From Candidatus Hodarchaeota archaeon (GTDB lineage: Archaea > Asgardarchaeota > Heimdallarchaeia > Hodarchaeales > YT1-057), in assembly GCA_016839955.1 (NCBI GenBank), contig JAEOTI010000640.1, positions 1 through 5,746 on the forward strand: 5,746 nt of DNA. Direction: 5' to 3'. Shown piece after piece: positions 1-4,828 of the stretch. The notes under the pieces are model-generated. The model worked only from the letters and a program-made list of their open reading frames with translations. It did no database searches and was not told where the DNA came from. Position 1 is the stretch's first letter, and every line of letters begins with the position of its first letter. The translations under genes were made by a program, and so were the position numbers.

Positions 1-11
1 AACATATTGAG

Positions 12-1034
12 TCAATCCAAAGCCTCCCGAGTTAATCTTTTTAATCTAAACATCAAGAATATGAACATGACAATTATTAATAGGAGAGTACTCCCTAAAA
101 CATGAAATGCTTCAAGTCCAGAACCATCGCTAAGAGAAAAGGGAGTATATGCTAGTATGTAGTCCCCTGTCTCTGTATCCCATTGGTCAGTCTCTGTTGA
201 GAAAAATAATTTCGTATCTCCCATACAGACATAAGCAAGAAGCTGAAGGAAATTTGATGGTGAAACTAATAGTAGGAACTCATTAGATTCTTCTAGGGTT
301 ACTATAATACTCCCAAATATTGTTCCGAAGAGAAAAAGTAAATAAAATCCTAAACTCGCATACATTCGTTTATCAACAATACTTGATAGACATAAAATAC
401 CAAGACCTAATAGAAGAGACGCTAAGAAACCATATAGGAGAATACCGGAATATAAGTAAAGATAATCTAGATGGTCAACCCCGAGAGCTTGAATGTAAAG
501 ACCAATCATTAAGAATAAGGGTAAAGTTAGAAAAATATTGACGTAAAGAATAACTGAACCTATTTTTCCAGCAATGTATTCGAAACGATTTAATTTTGAC
601 ATGTAAATTCCCATAACGTGACCCGCACGGTCATCGGAAAAGGAACCTGACCCAGCAATTCCAAAAAGTCCAATTATTAAGAAACCCAAAGGCATTCCAA
701 ATTGAATTCCGATATCACTGGCACTGACACCTCTTTCTCCCATCCGACCAAATGAGAGGTATCCAGCAACCATATCATGTAAAATTCCCGCAATGGCTTC
801 TGCCTGCTCATATTTTGGACGATCACTAATTACAGACTTTATACCAAGAGCTCCAAATGTAATTAAAAGAAAATTAATTGCTAATATAATAACAAGTAGA
901 ACTTTTCCAGCTGTAGACTTATGCCAAGTAGACATCAATTCAAATCGAACTAAAGACCACACTCGCTTCCAACGGGGTTCGATCTTGCCTTTGTATTTTC
1001 TATAACCAAATTTTTCAACGTACTCATTTGCCAT
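12..1034 (-). CDS. ABC-2 type exporter membrane subunit (permease)
   Basis: This is the integral-membrane half of an ABC exporter that should pair with the ATPase encoded just upstream; the substrate is unknown. The 340-residue protein has a basic cytoplasmic N-terminus (about 1-44) and about six hydrophobic spans near 45-66, 114-131, 158-181, 195-217, 226-247 and 311-329. Between spans 2 and 3 lies the segment SDDRAGHV...SKLNRFEYIAGK (about 133-157), which resembles the cytoplasmic coupling region of ABC-2 permeases (pattern S-D-E-R-x-x-G-x-x-x-x-x-x-S-x-P-x-x-R-x-x-x-x-x-G-K). Two polar loops, about 67-113 and 248-310, are probably extracytoplasmic. I chose the ATG at 1034 (MANEYVEK) over the upstream ATG at 1070 because GGGAGGGG lies 6 nt before it and because it avoids overlap with the ATPase gene, leaving a 1-nt gap. 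The stop is TGA at 12-14. The family call is firm, the exact topology approximate. Confidence 0.88.
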   Translation of the reverse strand: MANEYVEKFGYRKYKGKIEPRWKRVWSLVRFELMSTWHKSTAGKVLLVIILAINFLLITFGALGIKSVISDRPKYEQAEAIAGILHDMVAGYLSFGRMGERGVSASDIGIQFGMPLGFLIIGLFGIAGSGSFSDDRAGHVMGIYMSKLNRFEYIAGKIGSVILYVNIFLTLPLFLMIGLYIQALGVDHLDYLYLYSGILLYGFLASLLLGLGILCLSSIVDKRMYASLGFYLLFLFGTIFGSIIVTLEESNEFLLLVSPSNFLQLLAYVCMGDTKLFFSTETDQWDTETGDYILAYTPFSLSDGSGLEAFHVLGSTLLLIIVMFIFLMFRLKRLTREALD

Positions 1035-1035
1035 T

Positions 1036-1986
1036 TTAGACCCCTCCCGTTTTATGATTATTATCTCCAACTAGTTCCACGAAGACGTCTTCAAGTCGTT
1101 GACGATAAGGAGAGACCATCCGAACATCCATTCCAGCTTGTTTTGCGAGTTTGAAAATGTCCAAGAAAATTTGTTCTTCCTTTCCAGTAATTAAGCAAGT
1201 AATTTCATCACGGGCATCTACCAAGTTAAATCCATTTTCTCTAAGAATCGAGGCAAATTCTAAGGGATCACCAGAGACCCTAATATTGAGAGGGATCTGT
1301 TCTCCTTTTCGTTCTAATATAGTTCGTAGATCCCCTTGAATGACTCGCATGCCATTTGAAATTACTACAACATAGTCTGAGGTTCTTTCTACATCAGGAA
1401 GTAAATGTGTGGACATAATAATATGTATACCGTGGTTGTGACCTAAGTCATCAATTAAACGAAGCATTTGTTCACGTCCTTGAGGGTCCATTCCCGCAGT
1501 AGGCTCGTCAAGCACAAGGAGAAGAGGATCTTGAACTAAAGCGGTAGCTAATTTCACCCGTTGAAGCATTCCTGACGAAAAAGTATGCATTTCCCTGTAT
1601 CGCGCTTCTTCAAGCCCTACATAATGTAGTACATCAAAAGCCCGTTGGAGAGCGGCTTCTCGTGGCAATCCTGATAACCGACCAAAATGTGTTACATACC
1701 TCATTGCACTAGTTCGATGAATAAATGTCTCTACTTCTGGTTGATATCCAATGTGATCTTTTACTTTCAATAAATCTCTTGGTAATTCCCAATCTAAGAA
1801 TTTAATGCGACCAAAATTAAAAGGAAGAATTCCCAAGAGACAGCGAATAAAAGTTGTTTTTCCTGCACCATTAGGTCCCAATAATCCAGTTACTCCTTTT
1901 GGCATTTCACAATTGAAATTATCTAAGGCTAATAATTTTCCGTATTTCTTTGTCATATCCTCTACTGCCAACATTGCATCGCTCAT
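1036..1986 (-). CDS. ABC exporter ATP-binding subunit, NatA/CcmA-like
   Basis: This is a cytoplasmic ATPase that should power the ABC-2 permease encoded 1 nt downstream. The 316-residue protein shows all nucleotide-binding motifs in order: Walker A GPNGAGKT (37-44), Q-loop Gln82 in GYQPE, signature FSSGM (136-140, a common archaeal variant of LSGGQ) followed by LQRVKLA, Walker B LLLVLDE (155-161) with catalytic Glu161, D-loop AGMDP (164-168), and H-loop His194 in MSTHL. After about residue 220 comes a roughly 95-residue C-terminal extension ending in LEDVFVELVG, typical of drug, sodium or lantibiotic-type exporter ATPases. Start choice: ATG 1986 has AAGGAG 8 nt upstream; the in-frame ATG four codons later is spaced less well. 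The substrate could be a drug, ion, lipid or peptide, and the sequence does not decide. It is the first gene of the minus-strand operon, probably driven from the TATA-like site near 2040-2049. Confidence 0.93.
   Translation of the reverse strand: MSDAMLAVEDMTKKYGKLLALDNFNCEMPKGVTGLLGPNGAGKTTFIRCLLGILPFNFGRIKFLDWELPRDLLKVKDHIGYQPEVETFIHRTSAMRYVTHFGRLSGLPREAALQRAFDVLHYVGLEEARYREMHTFSSGMLQRVKLATALVQDPLLLVLDEPTAGMDPQGREQMLRLIDDLGHNHGIHIIMSTHLLPDVERTSDYVVVISNGMRVIQGDLRTILERKGEQIPLNIRVSGDPLEFASILRENGFNLVDARDEITCLITGKEEQIFLDIFKLAKQAGMDVRMVSPYRQRLEDVFVELVGDNNHKTGGV
1041..1048 (-). promoter_or_regulatory. Shine-Dalgarno site for the ABC permease
   Basis: On the minus strand this reads GGGAGGGG and ends 6 nt before the ATG at 1034. 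It lies within the last codons of the ATPase gene and settles the permease start at 1034 rather than 1070. Confidence 0.7.
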
Positions 1987-1994
1987 CTAAATTT

Positions 1995-2000
1995 CTCCTT
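1995..2000 (-). promoter_or_regulatory. Shine-Dalgarno site for the ABC ATPase
   Basis: AAGGAG on the minus strand, 8 nt before the ATG at 1986. It supports this ATG over the in-frame ATG four codons further on. Confidence 0.7.
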
Positions 2001-2036
2001 AAATTAAGCATTTATATGGGATTTAGGACGTAATGG

Positions 2037-2052
2037 AAGTATTTTTATACTT
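2037..2052 (-). promoter_or_regulatory. Putative TATA box embedded in a palindrome, ABC operon promoter
   Basis: On the minus strand TATAAAAATA lies at 2049-2040, about 54-63 nt before the ATPase ATG. Transcription starting about 25 nt downstream would leave a leader of roughly 30 nt that includes the AAGGAG site. The box sits within a perfect inverted repeat, AAGTAT-4 nt-ATACTT (2037-2052), so a dimeric regulator bound here could block the TATA-binding protein. A second TATA-like stretch, CATATAAATG on the minus strand near 2009-2018, is an alternative but would give an almost leaderless transcript. This is inference from sequence pattern only. Confidence 0.4.
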
Positions 2053-2322
2053 ATTAGGTTCTGAACTACAATTTCTTTAGATGTGTTGTAAGTATCTCTA
2101 TCAAGGATTTAAAAGAATATATTGATAAAGGACAATTATAGGCATTTTTAAGCCTAAGATGAATTTTATTCTTATAATGAAAGCTACAAACGTTCTTTTT
2201 CCCGATTGGATTTATTATTACCTGTTTAGCTAACTCCAATAGCGGTCTTAAGAGAAACAATTGCTGCTTCTTCTTTATACAAATTGTGTACTTCTGAACT
2301 ACGTTAGAATATAATTCCCACT

Positions 2323-2364
2323 GGAATCCAGAATAGATCCGCTACGGATCATAATTCCTTTTTT
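2323..2364 (+). terminator. Terminator-like hairpin followed by a T-run
   Basis: GATCCG-CTA-CGGATC (2336-2350) is a perfect 6-bp stem with a 3-nt loop. It is flanked by GGAAT (2323-2327) and ATTCC (2354-2358), which can extend the helix through internal loops, and is followed at once by six T (2359-2364). The shape is that of an intrinsic terminator or the 3' end of a small RNA on the plus strand. No gene upstream on that strand explains it, so its function is uncertain. Confidence 0.3.
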
Positions 2365-2396
2365 CTCCCAATGGGAGATGAAATACTATCGAAATG

Positions 2397-2404
2397 TATA
2401 AAAG
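2397..2404 (+). promoter_or_regulatory. TATA-like box (TATAAAAG) in the intergenic region
   Basis: TATAAAAG is preceded by the purine-rich CGAAATG, acceptable as a BRE. A start about 25-28 nt downstream (near 2425) would lie shortly before the AGGAGGT at 2439-2445 and the tiny ORF at 2460. It could alternatively give a roughly 400-nt leader for the RIO1 cluster. This is pattern evidence only in an AT-rich stretch. Confidence 0.3.
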
Positions 2405-2459
2405 GATTCACTGGAAGGGATATACAACTTAATGCAAAAGGAGGTAGAACTGAAGCAAA

Positions 2460-2531
2460 ATGATGGCACTTAGCTTAGCACTAATTTTTATTCAAGAAAG
2501 TCGTTCTATCTCTAAGTCTTGGATTGAGTAA
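2460..2531 (+). CDS. Possible 23-residue small ORF
   Basis: ATG at 2460 opens a 23-codon frame (MMALSLALIFIQ..., then a polar C-terminus ending KSWIE) that stops at TAA 2529-2531. In favour are a strong SD-like AGGAGGT at 2439-2445 (14 nt before the ATG, longer than ideal), a TATA-like box at 2397-2404, and a GGATT-4 nt-AATCC hairpin plus TTTT over the stop codon (2521-2538). The hydrophobic N-terminus could be a small membrane segment. The ATG overlaps the TGA of a preceding 30-codon frame (2371-2463) as ATGA. I do not recognise either peptide, and both could be chance frames or remnants of a decayed gene. Confidence 0.2.
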   Translation: MMALSLALIFIQESRSISKSWIE

Positions 2532-2682
2532 TCCTTTTATCCGAGTTTAGGACCAGAATCGGGCTCCTACACCATTAATGATTTTAGAATAACCAATTAT
2601 TGGTGGTACCTAATTCATTCTTGAATTTTCGTGCTCTTCTTACCACATTTTCTTCACTCTTCCTCCTTCACGAAGAGGAAAA

Positions 2683-2700
2683 GAAATTGGTCCCAATTTC
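2683..2700. promoter_or_regulatory. 18-bp near-perfect palindrome, candidate operator of the RIO1 cluster
   Basis: GAAATTGG-TC-CCAATTTC has two 8-nt arms with a 2-nt centre. It lies 10 nt upstream of the A/T-rich TATA-like stretch at 2711-2721. This is the usual size and position for a binding site of a dimeric archaeal regulator acting next to the BRE/TATA. The binding protein is unknown. Confidence 0.35.
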
Positions 2701-2710
2701 CAAAATCAAT

Positions 2711-2721
2711 AATAAAAAAAT
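2711..2721 (+). promoter_or_regulatory. Putative TATA-like element for the RIO1 cluster
   Basis: AATAAAAAAAT lies about 110 nt before the RIO1 start. A transcription start about 25 nt downstream would fall near 2738, making the 12-bp hairpin at 2739-2769 the very 5' end of the mRNA. The motif is weak because the surroundings are A-rich. Confidence 0.25.
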
Positions 2722-2738
2722 TAACAAAGTATGGCTTC

Positions 2739-2769
2739 CTGCCTCCAGGAGTCTATTTCCTGGAGGCAG
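2739..2769 (+). repeat. 12-bp perfect GC-rich inverted repeat (hairpin) in the RIO1 leader
   Basis: CTGCCTCCAGGA (2739-2750) pairs without mismatch with TCCTGGAGGCAG (2758-2769) around a 7-nt loop. It is by far the strongest hairpin in the window and markedly GC-rich against its surroundings. No T-run follows on the plus strand (next bases AGATGATGAAAA), so it does not look like a simple intrinsic terminator there. On the minus strand a T-rich stretch begins only about 13 nt beyond the stem. It lies 60 nt before the RIO1 start and could be a leader regulatory structure, an mRNA-stabilising 5' hairpin or a remnant of a small mobile repeat. Confidence 0.75.
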
Positions 2770-2812
2770 AGATGATGAAAAACACCCATGCCACATAATT
2801 ATTACCAAAAAA

Positions 2813-2817
2813 GGAGG
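2813..2817 (+). promoter_or_regulatory. Shine-Dalgarno site for RIO1 kinase (supports TTG start)
   Basis: GGAGG within AAGGAGGATG, 11 nt before the TTG at 2829. The ATG at 2818 touches the SD and gives only a four-codon frame that ends at the TGA overlapping the TTG, so the TTG is the sensible RIO1 start. No in-frame ATG occurs before residue 108 of the protein. Confidence 0.6.
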
Positions 2818-2828
2818 ATGATACTGAA

Positions 2829-3809
2829 TTGAGTGAAGATCATAACCAACGGTTGGGTTTTGAAAAATTTTCAAAACGAGATGGAACAGAACATGATGCT
2901 CATCGCCATCGTCGGCTTACAAAGAAGACTGACTTACGAGAAGTAACTGTAAAACAAGCTTGCCAACAACTCCTAGCAACAGACCATATTGATAAGATTA
3001 TTGGAGTTTTTGGGGGTGGTAAAGAAGCTACTGTTCTCGTAGCTCAAGAAAGCGATACAGGTGATTATGTTTGTGCAAAAGTATTTCGGTACTTCACAAG
3101 TACTATCCGGAAGCGATTGCAGGGCACAAAACATATTCTTGCATCTGATATGGCTTCGATTGCCGCAAAACAAGAGTATTGGAATCTAAAAGAAATGTGG
3201 GAAGCAGGTATTGCTATACCAAAACCACGTCTTTTAATCGATAATATTGTCGTAATGGACTTGGTCAATAACGGACAGCCTTCAATTCCAGCTCCGCTAT
3301 TGCGTGAAGTCAATCTTCGTCAGAAATATGATGTTGAAGAAATACTACTAGAAGCACTGGACATTTTAGCTGATATTTTCCTGAAATCTCATCATTGTCA
3401 TGGGGATTATAGTGAACACAACTTGATGCTCACGGAACCTTCTTCTCGTACCACAGAAAGCGGTTTAATAACCATGGACGTTAGTCAATCTGTGCAATAT
3501 AATAGAAAAACCTTTGTAGACACACCTGAAAGAATTAGACTTGATAGAGCAATTAATCTCTTAGAAACTGATATCTACAACCTGAATAATCATTTTCAGA
3601 AGAAATATCGTTTACATCTTAACCCATCAGAGGTTATTGAACATATAGTTAAGGAATTACCGACCAAGTTACAGGACTTCTATTATAATTCGTTAGATAG
3701 CGTTCCCTTTTCTTCTGAACTAATTGAAGGACGGTATGCGAAACAAGTATTCAGAGATAAAGCAGTTCAAGAGCGAACAGGTATGCAAATTCAAAGAAGG
3801 AAGTGGTAA
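2829..3809 (+). CDS. rio1: RIO1-type serine protein kinase
   Basis: This is an atypical protein kinase/ATPase of the RIO1 family, which in archaea and eukaryotes acts on late small-ribosomal-subunit precursors. The 326-residue protein shows a RIO1-like P-loop GGGKEATV (62-69; family form STGKEANV), ATP-binding Lys84 in CAKVF, helix residues KQEYWNLKEMWEAGIAIPKP (114-133), a hinge around MDLVNNG (143-149), catalytic loop HGDYSEHN (191-198) with Asp193 and Asn198, and the metal-binding motif MDVSQSV (216-222). There is no winged-helix N-terminus as in RIO2; the segment before the P-loop (about 42-61) matches the RIO1 pattern. A basic roughly 70-residue C-terminal tail follows the kinase fold (from about 257), making the protein longer than compact archaeal RIO1 enzymes of about 260 residues. 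The start is TTG with GGAGG 11 nt upstream. The stop TAA (3807-3809) is followed in the same frame by the next gene. Confidence 0.9.
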   Translation: MSEDHNQRLGFEKFSKRDGTEHDAHRHRRLTKKTDLREVTVKQACQQLLATDHIDKIIGVFGGGKEATVLVAQESDTGDYVCAKVFRYFTSTIRKRLQGTKHILASDMASIAAKQEYWNLKEMWEAGIAIPKPRLLIDNIVVMDLVNNGQPSIPAPLLREVNLRQKYDVEEILLEALDILADIFLKSHHCHGDYSEHNLMLTEPSSRTTESGLITMDVSQSVQYNRKTFVDTPERIRLDRAINLLETDIYNLNNHFQKKYRLHLNPSEVIEHIVKELPTKLQDFYYNSLDSVPFSSELIEGRYAKQVFRDKAVQERTGMQIQRRKW

Positions 3810-3812
3810 ATA

Positions 3813-4814
3813 ATTTCTATAAAAATTGAGAGATACAAATGGAGTGAGGCAGTACTTAAGGACCTTGCTCAGTTTACTTCGATAACCTGGAAGAAGATAC
3901 AATTCAGAGACTTCACCAGTGATCGAATTGCTAATTGGTTAGAGATTTTAGAATTTGAGAAACAACCTTTCATCTTTGTTGCGAAAATCAATGATAAAAT
4001 AGAGGGTTGGCTCCTTCTCTTCATCCACGACACAACAACAACTGAGATTAACCCTTGGGCTCTAAGTGGCCACCCTATCATTGGTTTTAATAATCAAAGT
4101 ATTGTTTTCAAGTTGTTAGAAAATGTTATTCAGTTTATAAAGGAAAATCATTATACAAGGATCGATCTTTTGTCCCCACACAATCACCCTGAGAATAAAT
4201 TCTTCCAAATTTTATATAGAAAGTTGAATTTCATCCATTCAGATGAAGTAGTAATAATGCGGAGAGAATTAACTAAATATGAGACCGCCAGGGCAATTCT
4301 TCCCAAATTTTTCGAAAAGAAACCTTTGTCTAAAGTTGACATGGATGTTCTCTATTCGGTTTGGACTCGAGCATTTCAAGCCCAACACGTTCGATTTATT
4401 GTTAATAAATCAGAAAAAGAAAGAAAGGAACTTTTCCAAAGATTATTCAATCCGGAGGATTCGAGGATTGAAGAAGCCTCTTGTTTTCTTACGAATTCGA
4501 ATAAAGATGGTGAAATTGTTGGTTTTTCCTTAGTTCGCCCCACACATGGTGAGGACAATGGACACTTGTGGGAATTTGGTATATCACCGGATTATCAAGG
4601 AAGAGGGTTTGGAAAAAAGTTACTTCAGTTAACTATGAACAGTTGTGTTGGTTTAGGATTAAAATCAATGAGCTTAGGGGTTGATCCTGAAAATAAACCT
4701 GCTTATGAACTATATACAAAACTCGGATTTGAAACTGAAGGTGGATTTACTGAATATGCATTCACTGTTCATCAAGAAGAACCTATCCCTATCATTCGAT
4801 TATTACCGTTGTAA
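3813..4814 (+). CDS. Tandem-GNAT N-acetyltransferase lacking a canonical start codon
   Basis: This is a probable acetyl-CoA-dependent N-acyltransferase of about 333 residues with two GNAT folds in tandem, as in mycothiol-synthase-like proteins; the substrate is unknown. The C-terminal domain (about 150-333) is canonical: strands around EIVGFSLVRP (234-243), the acetyl-CoA pyrophosphate loop YQGRGFGKK (261-269; Q262, G265, G267) and the C-terminal pattern DPENKPAYELYTKLGF (291-306). The N-terminal domain (about 1-150) keeps the fold pattern but lacks the Q/R-x-x-G-x-G/A loop, so it is probably structural. The frame is open from the RIO1 stop, yet the first ATG/GTG/TTG is TTG 4113, which would cut the N-terminal domain in two. 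The start at 3813 (ATT, 9 nt after GAAGGAAG) is provisional; ATA 3810, ATA 3819 (giving (M)KIERYKW) and ATT 3825 are alternatives. A conventional caller would report only 4113-4814. Confidence 0.75.
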   Translation: MSIKIERYKWSEAVLKDLAQFTSITWKKIQFRDFTSDRIANWLEILEFEKQPFIFVAKINDKIEGWLLLFIHDTTTTEINPWALSGHPIIGFNNQSIVFKLLENVIQFIKENHYTRIDLLSPHNHPENKFFQILYRKLNFIHSDEVVIMRRELTKYETARAILPKFFEKKPLSKVDMDVLYSVWTRAFQAQHVRFIVNKSEKERKELFQRLFNPEDSRIEEASCFLTNSNKDGEIVGFSLVRPTHGEDNGHLWEFGISPDYQGRGFGKKLLQLTMNSCVGLGLKSMSLGVDPENKPAYELYTKLGFETEGGFTEYAFTVHQEEPIPIIRLLPL

Positions 4815-4820
4815 GCGGAG
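4815..4820 (+). promoter_or_regulatory. Shine-Dalgarno site for the downstream GNAT gene
   Basis: GCGGAG directly after the preceding stop codon, 8 nt (all A) before the ATG at 4829. It supports that start and co-translation from a polycistronic mRNA. Confidence 0.6.
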
Positions 4821-4828
4821 AAAAAAAA

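Larger units (their letters stand above)
1987..2828. other. Long divergent intergenic region without a confident gene
   Basis: These 842 bp separate the minus-strand ABC operon from the plus-strand RIO1 cluster. I saw no tRNA (no convincing T-loop or cloverleaf), no rRNA fragment, no recognisable SRP or RNase P RNA core motif and no CRISPR repeats. Open frames here are short, lack good SD sites and match no family I know. The right half, about 2320-2780, is rich in short inverted repeats: 2336-2350, 2364-2378, 2521-2534, 2592-2604, 2683-2700 and 2739-2769. The left half (2053-2300) holds little except a weak TAGGC/GCCTA hairpin near 2139-2156 and one copy of an 11-nt direct repeat. The region probably contains two divergent promoters and possibly a small RNA or decayed gene. 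Confidence 0.7.

Noticed and set aside
320..541. Plus-strand frames within the ABC operon (also 793-1005, 1151-1339, 1805-1990)
   Set aside because: They are antisense shadows of well-supported membrane and ATPase genes and carry no family motifs.
1035..1070. Upstream ATG at 1070 as start of the permease
   Set aside because: It would overlap the ATPase gene by 35 nt and add MEIIIIKREGSK, while ATG 1034 has a strong SD at the right spacing.
2066..2260. 64-codon minus-strand frame with a TTG start in the intergenic region
   Set aside because: No SD before the TTG, no recognisable domain, and low-complexity AT-rich composition; nothing distinguishes it from a chance frame.
2600..2821. 73-codon plus-strand frame before RIO1
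   Set aside because: It starts at a TTG without an SD and runs through the palindrome, the TATA-like stretch and the hairpin, so it is best explained as non-coding leader sequence.
2772..2827. C/D-box-like small RNA (ATGATGA at 2772-2778, CTGA at 2824-2827)
   Set aside because: The motifs are short enough to occur by chance, there are no well-placed internal C'/D' boxes, and the segment contains the RIO1 ribosome binding site.
3807..3809. TAA reassigned as a sense codon, making RIO1-GNAT one protein by altered code
   Set aside because: TAA also ends the ABC ATPase and tandem-GNAT genes in normal positions, so a general reassignment does not fit; only local readthrough remains possible.
3818..3826. 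TATAAAAAT as a promoter for the tandem-GNAT gene
   Set aside because: A start about 25 nt downstream would lie after all plausible start positions near 3810-3826, with the next usable codon (TTG 4113) far inside the protein; it is more likely just the AT-rich junction.
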